This document shows, one piece after another, positions 9,140-16,797 of a stretch of 64,000 nucleotides of DNA. Source of the stretch: Burkholderia plantarii. Its GTDB lineage: Bacteria; Pseudomonadota; Gammaproteobacteria; Burkholderiales; Burkholderiaceae. Numbering within the stretch: the first letter of the stretch is position 1; each line of letters starts with the position of its first letter. A model generated the notes under the pieces. That model made no database searches. It saw only the letters and a program-made list of their open reading frames with translations, and had not been told where the DNA came from. The stretch covers positions 992,001 through 1,056,000 of the forward strand of contig NZ_CP007213.1 of assembly GCF_001411805.1 (NCBI RefSeq), given 5' to 3'. Both the position numbers and the translations under genes were made by a program.

Positions 9140-10182
9140 CCACCGGAACCCCCGTGATGAATCCTGCCGACGACACCCGCAAGCCGCGCGCGGGCGCGGC
9201 CGCGCTCGCCGTGATCGCGAAGAGCCGCGAGACGACGCTCGCCGTGGTGCTGCTGCTGCTGATCGGCGGCACCGCGCTCGCGCGCCCGCAGTTCCTGAAC
9301 CTGCAGAACCTGCGCGACGTGCTGCTGAACGTGTCGATCGTGAGCCTGCTCACGGCCGGCATGACGATCGTGATGCTGATGCGCCACATCGACCTGTCGA
9401 TCGGCTCGGTGGTGGGGCTCGGCGCCTACGGCGTGGGCAGCCTCTACGTGGCGTTCCCGCAGCTGCCGGTGCCGCTCGCGCTGGCCGCCGGGCTCGCGAT
9501 CGGGCTCGGCGCCGGCTGCGTGAACGGGCTGCTGGTGGCCTGGGGGCGCGTGCCCTCGCTGGTCGCCACGCTGGCGATGCTCTACATCCTGCGCGGCGCC
9601 GACTACGCCTGGGTCCACGGCGGCCAGATCACCGCCTCCAGCCTGCCCGACGCCTATTCGCGGCTCGCCACCGGCTCGCTGGCCGGCGTGCCGGTGCTGG
9701 TGCTGATCACGGCGCTGCTGCTGGCCGGCCTGTCGGTCTACCTGAGGCGCTACCGGGCCGGCCGCGAGCACTACGCGATCGGCTCGAACCCGGAGGCCGC
9801 GCGGCTCGCCGGGATTCGCGTCGACCGCCGCGTGCTGGCCGGCTTCCTGATCTCCGGCGCGCTCGCGGGGCTGGCCGGCGCGCTGTGGCTGGCGCGCTTC
9901 GGCACCGCCGACGCGAGCACCGGCAAGGGCATCGAGCTGCAGGTGGTGGCCGCGGCCGTGGTGGGCAGCGTCGCCATCAACGGCGGCGTGGGCACCATCC
10001 TCGGCGCCACGCTCGGCGCGCTGGTGCTCGGCGTGATCAGCATCGCGCTGGCGGTGCTGCACGTCTCGCCGTTCTGGGAACAGGCGATCCAGGGCGCGCT
10101 GATCGTCGCCGCGGTGGCGGCCGACACGCTGCTGGCCCGCTCGATCGCCAAACGCATGATGAGGAAACGCGACCATGGCTGA
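9136..10182 (+). CDS. rhaP: Sugar ABC transporter permease 1, rhamnose type
   Basis: Inner-membrane permease of the BPD_transp_2 (RbsC-like) family, 348 aa, with about eight to ten hydrophobic segments beginning near residue 35. Visible family motifs are [21 protein letters not shown], the loop [20 protein letters not shown] and the later [14 protein letters not shown]. Its ATG lies inside the stop region of the ATPase gene (4-nt overlap) and its end overlaps the second permease by 8 nt, so translation is probably coupled. It forms the channel together with the second permease. Confidence 0.9.
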   Translation: MTTGTPVMNPADDTRKPRAGAAALAVIAKSRETTLAVVLLLLIGGTALARPQFLNLQNLRDVLLNVSIVSLLTAGMTIVMLMRHIDLSIGSVVGLGAYGVGSLYVAFPQLPVPLALAAGLAIGLGAGCVNGLLVAWGRVPSLVATLAMLYILRGADYAWVHGGQITASSLPDAYSRLATGSLAGVPVLVLITALLLAGLSVYLRRYRAGREHYAIGSNPEAARLAGIRVDRRVLAGFLISGALAGLAGALWLARFGTADASTGKGIELQVVAAAVVGSVAINGGVGTILGATLGALVLGVISIALAVLHVSPFWEQAIQGALIVAAVAADTLLARSIAKRMMRKRDHG

Positions 10183-11173
10183 CGCGAAATCGACCCCGGC
10201 GCGGCGCGCCTTCGCCCCGGGCTGGGAAGGGCTGCTGGTGCTGATCCTGATCGCCTCGCTCGCGCTCGGGCGGCTGCTCTCGCCGGTGTTCCTCGACGCG
10301 GCGAATCTCGCCAACCTGCTGCTCGACATCGGCGAGATCTCGCTGATGGCGCTGACCATGACGCTGATCATCGTGACGGGCGAGATCGACCTGTCGGTGG
10401 CGTCGATCCTCGGCGCGTCGAGCGCGCTGATGGGCGTGCTCTGGCACCTCGGCCTGCCGATGCCGCTCGTGATCGCGCTGGTGCTGGCGGCCGGCACGCT
10501 CGCGGGGCTGTTCAACGGCTGGGTGATCGTGCGGCTGCAGCTGCCGTCGCTGGCCGTGACGATCGGCACGCTCGCGCTGTTTCGCGGCCTCGCCTACGTG
10601 CTGCTCGGCGACCAGGCGATCGCCGATTTCCCGCCCGGCTACACGGCGTTCGGGATGGACACCGTGGCGGGCAGCTTCCTGCCGCAGCCGTTCGTGATCG
10701 TGATCGTGGCGGCCGTGCTCTGCACCGTGCTGCTGCAGGCCAGCGCGTTCGGCCGCGCGCTCTACGCGATCGGCTCGAACCCGGCCGCCGCCACGTTCTC
10801 GGGCATCGCCGTGGCGCGCATCAAGCTGCGCCTGTTCGTGATGTCGGGCTTCATGAGCGCGCTGGCCGGGGTGGTCTACACGCTGCGCTTCACCAGCGCG
10901 CGCGGCGACAACGGCGAGGGCTTCGAGCTGGCCGTGATCGCGGCCGTGCTGTTCGGCGGCGTGAGTATCTTCGGCGGGCGCGGCTCGCTGTACGGCGTGC
11001 TGCTGTCGCTCTTGATCGTCGGCGTGCTGAAGAACGCGCTGACGCTGGTGGACGTGTCGAGCGAGGCGCTCACGATCGTCACGGGCGTGCTGCTGCTGTC
11101 GTCGGTGCTGATCCCGAACCTCGCCTCGCGGTGGCACGCGCGCCGGCTGCGGCACCGCGCGATGGCACGCTGA
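10175..11173 (+). CDS. rhaQ: Sugar ABC transporter permease 2, rhamnose type
   Basis: Second RbsC-like permease, 332 aa, with multiple membrane helices. Motifs: TMTLIIVTGEIDLSVASILG, LYAIGSNPAAATFSGIAV and VLFGGVSIFGGRGSLYGV. Two different permease genes in one operon suggest a heterodimeric channel, as in rhizobial RhaP/RhaQ and AI-2 importers. It overlaps the first permease by 8 nt and precedes the binding-protein gene by 109 bp. Confidence 0.9.
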   Translation: MADAKSTPARRAFAPGWEGLLVLILIASLALGRLLSPVFLDAANLANLLLDIGEISLMALTMTLIIVTGEIDLSVASILGASSALMGVLWHLGLPMPLVIALVLAAGTLAGLFNGWVIVRLQLPSLAVTIGTLALFRGLAYVLLGDQAIADFPPGYTAFGMDTVAGSFLPQPFVIVIVAAVLCTVLLQASAFGRALYAIGSNPAAATFSGIAVARIKLRLFVMSGFMSALAGVVYTLRFTSARGDNGEGFELAVIAAVLFGGVSIFGGRGSLYGVLLSLLIVGVLKNALTLVDVSSEALTIVTGVLLLSSVLIPNLASRWHARRLRHRAMAR

Positions 11174-11282
11174 ACGTGGCGCCCGCGCGCATCGCGAATC
11201 GCGACGCCTCGGCCGCATCCATGCATTCACGCATATCAACACGGCCGGGCCCACGCCCCGGCCCGTAACCTGGAGACGCAGC

Positions 11283-12308
11283 ATGCATCGATCCTTACGC
11301 AGGACCGCGACGGCGGCGGTGTTCGTCACGCTGGCCGGGCTCGCCTCGTCGTTCGCCGTGGTCGGCACGGCGGACGCGGCCGGCCTCGAGCCCGATCTCA
11401 AGATCGCGTTCGTACCCAAGCAGATCAACAACCCCTACGAGGTGATCGCCGACGAGGGCGGGATGGCCGCGATCAAGGAGCTGAAGGGGCAGGGCAAGGT
11501 GGTCGGCCCGTCCGACGCGGGCGCGTCCTCGCAGGTGCAGTACGTGAACACGCTCACCACCCAGCGGCAGAACGCGATCGTGATCGCCGCCAACGATCCC
11601 AACGCGCTGGTGCCGTACCTGAAGCGCGCGATGGCGCAGGGCGTGAAGGTCGTCACGTTCGATTCGGACACGGCGCCGGAGGGCCGCCAGATCTTCGTCA
11701 ACCAGGCCAACGCCGAGAGCATCGGGCGCGGCCAGATCCAGCTGCTCGCGAAGCTGACGGGCGGCGAGGGCGAGTTCGCGATCCTCTCGGCCACGCCGAA
11801 CGCGACCAACCAGAACACCTGGATCCGCTGGATGCAGGAGGAACTGAAGAAGCCCGAGTACGCGAAGCTCAAGCTCGTGAAGATCGCCTACGGCAACGAC
11901 GACGACCAGAAATCGTTCGTCGAGACGCAGGGCCTGCTGCAGGCGTATCCGGACCTGAAGGCGATCGTCGCGCCGACCTCGGTGGGGATCGTGGCCGCCG
12001 CGCGCTACATCTCGACCTCGTCGAGCAAGGGCAAGGTGGCGGTGACCGGGCTCGGCACGCCGAACCAGATGCGCGCGTTCGTGAAGAACGGCACCGTCAA
12101 GGCGTTCCAGCTGTGGGATCCGGGCCAGCTCGGCTACCTGGCCGCCTATGCCGCCGCCAACCTGGCCTCGGGCACCATCACCGGCAAGGAAGGCGAATCG
12201 TTCGAGGCCGGCAAGCTCGGCCGCCGCACCGTCGGCAAGCGCGGCGAGGTGATCCTCGGGCCGCCCGCCACGTTCGATGCGTCGAACATCGACCAGTTCA
12301 ACTTCTGA
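11283..12308 (+). CDS. rhaS: Periplasmic rhamnose-type sugar-binding protein
   Basis: Periplasmic substrate-binding protein (Peripla_BP_4 fold), 341 aa. A Sec signal peptide spans about residues 1-33 (basic start, hydrophobic core, TADAAG). Mature-protein landmarks are KIAFVPKQINNPYEVIADEGG, the ligand-proximal VVTFDSDTAPEGRQIFVNQAN, LTGGEGEFAILSATPNATNQN and AFQLWDPGQLGYL, typical of rhamnose and AI-2 (LsrB/RhaS) binding proteins. A GGAGACGCAGC leader places the ribosome at ATG 11283. Last gene of the importer operon. The name follows rhizobial usage and is not E. coli RhaS, which is an AraC regulator. Confidence 0.9.
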   Translation: MHRSLRRTATAAVFVTLAGLASSFAVVGTADAAGLEPDLKIAFVPKQINNPYEVIADEGGMAAIKELKGQGKVVGPSDAGASSQVQYVNTLTTQRQNAIVIAANDPNALVPYLKRAMAQGVKVVTFDSDTAPEGRQIFVNQANAESIGRGQIQLLAKLTGGEGEFAILSATPNATNQNTWIRWMQEELKKPEYAKLKLVKIAYGNDDDQKSFVETQGLLQAYPDLKAIVAPTSVGIVAAARYISTSSSKGKVAVTGLGTPNQMRAFVKNGTVKAFQLWDPGQLGYLAAYAAANLASGTITGKEGESFEAGKLGRRTVGKRGEVILGPPATFDASNIDQFNF

Positions 12309-12375
12309 ACCGGGTCCGCGCCCGGCGCGCAGGCGACGCGTCGGGCCCAAGGCGCGGGACATGAGGTATCGACCG

Positions 12376-13125
12376 TCAGGCCTCGGGGCGGCTCAGGAAG
12401 CCTTCGACCGCGGCCGCGAACGCCGCGGGCGCCTCGAGCATCATCAGGTGCCCGCAGCCCGCGAGCGCCTCGCGGCCCGCGCACAGCTCGACGGCCCAGC
12501 CCGGGAGATGCCAGCTGTCGTGCGAACGCTCGCCCGACAGCAGGTACACCGGGTGGCGCTGGAACACCTGCCGGAGCTTGCGCGCGTAGCCGGCGTTGCC
12601 GGTCACCGCGATCACCGACTGCCCCATCGCGCGCAGCGTCGAGGCCGGCTGATGGTCGAGCCAGCGCGCGGCGGTGTCGACCATCGCCGGCGTCGCGTCG
12701 CGGATCACGCCGCGCAGCCAGCCGGCCGGATCGGCGCGCAGCGACGCGAGCCGCGCGTCCGCCTCGTCCGGCGTCATGTGCGCCACCGGCGCGGACCAGA
12801 ACGCGTCGTCGAGCGTGAAGTTGCCTTCCACGTTGACGATCCGGCGCACGCGGTCGGGATAGGCATGCGCGAACAGCATCGCGATCGCGCCGCCGGTCGA
12901 GTGGCCGACCAGGTCGACGGTGGGCGCGTCGGTGCGCGCGGCGATGAACGCGCGGATGTGCTCGACCTGCTCGGGCAGCGAGATGGCCTCGAACGGCACG
13001 TGCCGGTAGGCGCCGTAGCCGAGCAGGTCCGGCGCGGCATGGCGCCGGTCGGGGGTGTCGAAGGCGATCGCATCGAAGCTGCCGATGAAGCCCTGGACGA
13101 GGATGACGGGGGGCCGGTGGCTCAT
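12376..13125 (-). CDS. Alpha/beta hydrolase
   Basis: Alpha/beta-hydrolase-fold protein of 249 aa with no signal peptide. Landmarks are the oxyanion region ILVQGFIGSFD, the nucleophile elbow GHSTGG, and a C-terminal AGCGHLMMLEAP that supplies the catalytic His. The substrate cannot be read from sequence. The start at 13125 (MSHRPP) overlaps the upstream DinB-like gene by 4 nt; a longer frame to 13554 is the antisense of that gene and was rejected. It is convergent with the rhamnose-binding-protein gene and has no evident functional link to it. Confidence 0.82.
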   Translation of the reverse strand: MSHRPPVILVQGFIGSFDAIAFDTPDRRHAAPDLLGYGAYRHVPFEAISLPEQVEHIRAFIAARTDAPTVDLVGHSTGGAIAMLFAHAYPDRVRRIVNVEGNFTLDDAFWSAPVAHMTPDEADARLASLRADPAGWLRGVIRDATPAMVDTAARWLDHQPASTLRAMGQSVIAVTGNAGYARKLRQVFQRHPVYLLSGERSHDSWHLPGWAVELCAGREALAGCGHLMMLEAPAAFAAAVEGFLSRPEA

Positions 13126-13949
13126 GCGGATCGTCTCGCGGGTGAATGAGGGTGAAGGGACGCGGCGTGCTCGGCGCCGAGTGCGTCGCGCAGTTCGTCG
13201 AGTTCGAGGCAATGCGTGCGGTCGTGGTCGAGCAGCTCGCGCACGAGTTCCTCCAGGCTGACGCGCCGGATCCCGTCGTGCAGCCCGCAGCGTTCGAGCT
13301 GCGCGGCGCCGAGCCGCCGCAGCACCAGGCACAGGCGCCGCCGCGCCTGACGGAACGCCTCGCAGGCCTCGCCCGGGCTCTGGTCGGGATAGCGGCGCGC
13401 CTGCGCGATGGCGAGCCCGTCGACCGCGGCGATCACGGGCAGCCGCTCGCGCCGGATCGCCTCGATCCGCCGCGCGGACACCGCATCGAAATCGCGCAGA
13501 TGGCAGACGTGCTCGACGAACGAGAAGCCGGTGCCATCGGGGCGGCGCGTCCACTGCGCGCGCGGAATGCGCGCCGCGTGTTCGGCGAGCCGGCCCGGCA
13601 TCGCGGCCAGTTCCTCGATCACGCGCGGGAACGGCGGCACCACCGGACGCGCGCTGAACACGGCGCCATAGCTGAACAGCCGGCCGCCGACGCGTCCGCG
13701 CGCCCGCACGAGTTCGTGACCGTGGCGGCGCATCACGTCGGCCACCATCGCGCCGCAGAACTGCCGGGCGGTCGTATCGGTTTCGATCTCGGGATATTTC
13801 CCGGCGATTTCGTCGGCCACCGCCGCGATCGCGGCCATGCCGACGCGCGACAGCGCCGCGTATTCCGGGTAGCGCCCGGGAAGGTCGATCAGGGCTTCGA
13901 GTTGCGTTCCGATCGGCGTGGCGCGGAAGCGGTCAAAGCGGGAGTGCAT
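13122..13949 (-). CDS. DinB-like metal-binding protein
   Basis: Protein of 275 aa. The C-terminal part (about residues 110-255) resembles the DinB four-helix bundle: His147 in FVEHVCHLRDFD and the pair His242/His246 in ELLDHDRTH form the usual three-His metal site. The N-terminal ~100 residues carry no domain I recognise. DinB proteins are damage-inducible or thiol-linked enzymes of diverse function, so no reaction can be assigned. It is translationally coupled (ATGA overlap) to the downstream hydrolase, which suggests the two act together. TAACGT-N11-ACGTTA at 13969-13991 lies upstream and may be an operator. Confidence 0.7.
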   Translation of the reverse strand: MHSRFDRFRATPIGTQLEALIDLPGRYPEYAALSRVGMAAIAAVADEIAGKYPEIETDTTARQFCGAMVADVMRRHGHELVRARGRVGGRLFSYGAVFSARPVVPPFPRVIEELAAMPGRLAEHAARIPRAQWTRRPDGTGFSFVEHVCHLRDFDAVSARRIEAIRRERLPVIAAVDGLAIAQARRYPDQSPGEACEAFRQARRRLCLVLRRLGAAQLERCGLHDGIRRVSLEELVRELLDHDRTHCLELDELRDALGAEHAASLHPHSPARRSA

Positions 13950-14007
13950 GGATCGGGACGCATTGCCTTAACGTCGCACGACGATACGTTAGCGCGGCGC
14001 GGGCGGT

Positions 14008-14035
14008 CAAGGCATCGGGTGCCTTGCGGTTTTTT
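14008..14035 (+). terminator. Intrinsic terminator upstream of the JAB/E2/E1 operon
   Basis: A hairpin with arms CAAGGCA (14008-14014) and TGCCTTG (14020-14026), loop TCGGG, is followed by CGG and six T residues on the plus strand. No plus-strand gene ends nearby: the DinB-like gene to the left runs the other way. It therefore either ends an unseen short transcript, insulates the downstream operon, or terminates antisense transcription. Hairpin and T-run are visible; the role is open. Confidence 0.6.
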
Positions 14036-14293
14036 GTTATGAAATTAACGATCCGGCATGCGCGGGAATGGCGATAATCGCGCGCCGGCGTCGTGATTCC
14101 ACGCTGTTTCGCGAATCAATGCGCGCGGCGGCGGCGCGCGGGCCGGGGCGCTCGCGCGCCGCCGGGTGGACAGCGCCGCCGGCGCGGCGGTATGCTCGGC
14201 GGCACCGCGCCGGGCGTCGCGCGCGGTCTTCGTCGCGGCGCGTGCGTTCGCGATGCCGCCGTCCACGTCGATCGCGTTCGCAGGTATGCCGCT

Positions 14294-15178
14294 ATGATCG
14301 TCACCGATCTGGTCTGTCAGGAAATCCGGGAGCACATCGCCTCCCATCGGCCCGAGCGCGGCGGCGCCCTCTACGGGCCGCGCCACTACCCGATGGTCAC
14401 CCATTTCGAATACGACTTCGACGCGCGGACCAGCGCCGTCAGCTACGTGCCGTCGGACCGGCTGATCGCCAACGTGGCGGTGGTCGAGCGCGAGGCCGGG
14501 CTGCAGTTCAAGGGCATCGTCCATTCCCACCCGCGTGGCCTCGTGCGGCCCTCGGCCGGCGACGAGCGGACCGTGCTGAGCTTCTTCGCCAAGAACCCGC
14601 ATGTCGCGGCGATGGCGCTGCCGATCGTCCAGTCGCTGCCGCGCTCGCGGGCACCGGAACCGGCGCCGGATCCGGAACCGGGCGCGGCGCCGTCGTTTCT
14701 CCATTGGTATCGCGCCGAACGCGGCAGCGCCGCGGCGCGTCCCGGCGACGTCCGGCGCGACGCCGTGACGATCGTCGAGGAGCCGCTGCACGTGCTGCCG
14801 ATCCTCGCGCACGTCGAGCGGCTGCTCGCCGGCCTCGCGCGCGGCGGCCTCGCGCTGGCCTGCAACCGCAAGCTGCAGCATCTGGAGATCGCCGGCTCGC
14901 AGCTGGTCGGGCTCGTCTGCAGCGGGCCGGCGCAGCGCGAGTTCATGTATTTCGTCGGGCTCGGCTATCCGGTCGTCGCGCCGCTCGTGCTTTACCAGCA
15001 CGAGGGCGCCACCCGCAGTCTCGCGATCGAATGGGACGGCATGGCCGATGCCGATGCGTCCGTTGAACGAACGGCGGCGCTCCTGTACGCTGCGATGGGT
15101 GGTCGGGACGCCAGCGGCCCGGCGCCACGCTCCGAGCCGCCGCGCGCCGCGCCGGCACGGCCGTCACACGCCACCTGA
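14294..15178 (+). CDS. JAB/MPN (JAMM) metallopeptidase of a ubiquitin-like cluster
   Basis: JAMM-type zinc isopeptidase of 294 aa. The complete motif is present: Glu21 (ERGGALYG), then His77-Ser-His79-Pro with Ser87 and Asp90 at the exact HxH-x7-S-x2-D spacing. Such enzymes cleave (iso)peptide bonds of ubiquitin-like proteins or process their C-termini. After the JAB domain (about 1-125) comes a Pro/Glu-rich linker and a second unassigned domain (about 160-265), ending in a Pro/Ala-rich tail. The start at 14294 puts the JAB fold at residue 1; an upstream Arg-rich extension from 14093 looks non-coding. First gene of a five-gene operon with a small protein, E2-like, E1-like and a TPR-like protein. 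A deconjugase role is inferred from motif and neighbours. Confidence 0.85.
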   Translation: MIVTDLVCQEIREHIASHRPERGGALYGPRHYPMVTHFEYDFDARTSAVSYVPSDRLIANVAVVEREAGLQFKGIVHSHPRGLVRPSAGDERTVLSFFAKNPHVAAMALPIVQSLPRSRAPEPAPDPEPGAAPSFLHWYRAERGSAAARPGDVRRDAVTIVEEPLHVLPILAHVERLLAGLARGGLALACNRKLQHLEIAGSQLVGLVCSGPAQREFMYFVGLGYPVVAPLVLYQHEGATRSLAIEWDGMADADASVERTAALLYAAMGGRDASGPAPRSEPPRAAPARPSHAT

Positions 15179-15189
15179 GGGAGTTCGAA

Positions 15190-15369
15190 ATGGGAACCGA
15201 TCTGAACGCACTGCGCGCCACCGTGCTCGCGAATCAGACCCGCGCCGAATCGCTGCCGATCAATCCCGCCGCCCAGGTGGTGGTGGATCGCGACGGCAAG
15301 GTCATCATGCCGGTCGATGCGCGCAGCGCCGAGCGCACCACCATCGTGCCGTCGGAAGTGTTCGCCTGA
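15190..15369 (+). CDS. 59-residue protein, candidate modifier or partner of the E1/E2 pair
   Basis: Short frame of 59 aa between the JAB and E2-like genes, starting 11 nt after the JAB stop with GGGAG 5 nt before its ATG. The N-terminal half looks helical and polar (LNALRATVLANQTRAE); the C-terminal half has a short strand pair (QVVVDRDGKVIMPVD) and ends in PSEVFA. It has no di-glycine terminus and is shorter than a beta-grasp ubiquitin fold, so a classical ubiquitin-like protein is not supported. Its position, where such operons usually encode the modifier, makes it the best candidate for a conjugated or accessory peptide. No family recognised. Codon use is like its neighbours, supporting a real gene. 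Confidence 0.65.
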   Translation: MGTDLNALRATVLANQTRAESLPINPAAQVVVDRDGKVIMPVDARSAERTTIVPSEVFA

Positions 15370-15391
15370 GGGCGGCGCCCGGAGCCAGCCC

Positions 15392-15853
15392 ATGTCGACA
15401 CGCTACGAACAGGACCGCGCGGACGTCGCCCGGTTTCTTCCGACCAATACCGTCTACCACCGGATCGGCGACCAGGACGTCTGGACCTTCACGAAGGATA
15501 CCGAGCTGCAGGTGGTGTTCACGATCTCGCTGTATTTCTGCGCGGACGAGGACATTCCCGGCTATTGCGCGCAGCTCGTCTCGCCGACCATCGAGAAGGC
15601 GTGGCAGAACATCCACGTCGGCCATATCTTTCCGGACGGCGTGATCTGCCTGGGCGGCGCCTCCATGCGCACGCGCCGCACGCTGCGCGAAGCGTTCGCG
15701 AAGAGCTGCCTGTGGGCCGAGGGCATGGCCGTGATGATCCGCTCGCGCGAGGTCGGCCAGCCGTCGGAATTCCCGTTCTCCGCGAACAACGAGGAAGGCG
15801 AGGCCTATGCCGGCGACGCGGTGCTGAAGCCGACCGGCGGCCGGCGTGGCTGA
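15392..15853 (+). CDS. E2 (UBC)-like conjugating protein
   Basis: Protein of 153 aa resembling the prokaryotic E2/UBC-like families. The diagnostic part is HIFPDGVICLGG (residues 78-89): a conserved His, a turn, then Cys86 where E2 enzymes place the thioester Cys, followed by a helix (TRRTLREAFAKSCLWAEGM). The preceding segment with strands (LQVVFTISLYF) and PTIEKAWQNIHV fits the UBC core. Its stop overlaps the GTG start of the E1-like gene by 8 nt, so the two are translationally coupled and probably stoichiometric. The fold is inferred from motif and neighbourhood. Distant E2 families are highly divergent, and a structural model would decide. Confidence 0.7.
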   Translation: MSTRYEQDRADVARFLPTNTVYHRIGDQDVWTFTKDTELQVVFTISLYFCADEDIPGYCAQLVSPTIEKAWQNIHVGHIFPDGVICLGGASMRTRRTLREAFAKSCLWAEGMAVMIRSREVGQPSEFPFSANNEEGEAYAGDAVLKPTGGRRG

Positions 15854-16766
15854 ACCGCCGCCGCCGCCGCGCGATCCGAGCTGGTTCGACCGCCTGGCCG
15901 GCGTGGTGCCCGACGGCATCGCCGGCAAGCGCGTGGCGATCGTCGGCTGCGGCTCGGTGGGCTCGTTCGTGGCCGACGAGCTGGCGCGCGCCGGTGTCGG
16001 CCATTTCCTGCTGATCGATCCCGACCACGTCGAGTGGCGCAACCTCACGCGCACCGTGTACGGCCACGCCGACGTCGGCGCGCCGAAGGTCGAGGCGCTG
16101 GCCCGGCATCTGCGCGGGATCTTCCCCGACATCGCCGTGCAGGGCTGCGCGAGCGAGGTGCAAACGCTGCGCCCGCGCTTGCGCGAGTTGCTCGGCGGCG
16201 TCGACCTGGTGGTCTCGGCGCTCGACGATCCGACCGCGACCGGCATCGTCGATCGCTACTGCTACGCGCTGCCGAAGCCCGTCGTGTTCGTCGGCCTCTA
16301 CCGCGGCGCGGGCGGCGGCGAGGTGATCGCCGTGGACCCGGCGCATACGCCCTGCATGGGCTGCGCCACCGGCGGCGTGCGCGAGACGCTCGGCGACGTG
16401 GTGACGGGCGCGCCGGTGCAGCGCGAGCGCGACTACGGCACCAACAAGCTGAAGCCGCAGGTCGCGCTCGGCTCCGACATCCACTTCGTCTGCAACGCCG
16501 CCGTGAAGATCGCGCTGTCGATGCTGTGCGGCGCGGACGGGGCGGATGGCGGCGAAGGCGGCGGCATCGCACGCTTCATGCGCGGCAAGCTGCGCGAAGG
16601 CGTGCATTACCTGATGCTGGCCATGGAGCCCGATTACTACCTGTTTCCGCACACGCACGCCGACGCCATCGGCCAGTACGCGTTCCAGTCGCTCTGGCTG
16701 CAGACCACGCGGCGCGCCGACTGCCCCCGCTGCGGCGAGCCCGGGTTTCGCCAGCCGCCGTTCTGA
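15846..16766 (+). CDS. E1-like ThiF/MoeB-family adenylyltransferase
   Basis: ThiF-fold ATP-dependent activating enzyme of 306 aa. The nucleotide site is intact: GCGSVG at residues 34-39, acidic Asp58 (LLIDPD), the Asn/Arg finger RNLTRT at 65-70, Lys81, and SALDDP with Asp127/128. Two CxxC pairs, Cys170/Cys173 (CMGC) and Cys293/Cys296 (CPRC), form a typical structural zinc site. The catalytic thioester Cys is not evident; Cys139, Cys216 and Cys228 remain. The start is a GTG overlapping the E2-like gene. Unlike ThiF or MoeB there are no thiamine or molybdopterin genes alongside. With the JAB and E2-like genes it defines a ubiquitin-like pathway. Confidence 0.88.
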   Translation: MAEPPPPPRDPSWFDRLAGVVPDGIAGKRVAIVGCGSVGSFVADELARAGVGHFLLIDPDHVEWRNLTRTVYGHADVGAPKVEALARHLRGIFPDIAVQGCASEVQTLRPRLRELLGGVDLVVSALDDPTATGIVDRYCYALPKPVVFVGLYRGAGGGEVIAVDPAHTPCMGCATGGVRETLGDVVTGAPVQRERDYGTNKLKPQVALGSDIHFVCNAAVKIALSMLCGADGADGGEGGGIARFMRGKLREGVHYLMLAMEPDYYLFPHTHADAIGQYAFQSLWLQTTRRADCPRCGEPGFRQPPF

Positions 16767-16797
16767 ACGCGGCACGGTTCCGATCCGGCGACACTGA

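Noticed and set aside
14093..14293. In-frame N-terminal extension of the JAB gene
   Set aside because: It encodes an Arg-rich, low-complexity leader; the JAB fold begins at 14294 and a ribosome site is placed there.
14294..16766. CBASS type II (Cap2/Cap3) assignment
   Set aside because: No CD-NTase or effector gene is adjacent, and E1 and E2 are separate genes rather than a Cap2 fusion.
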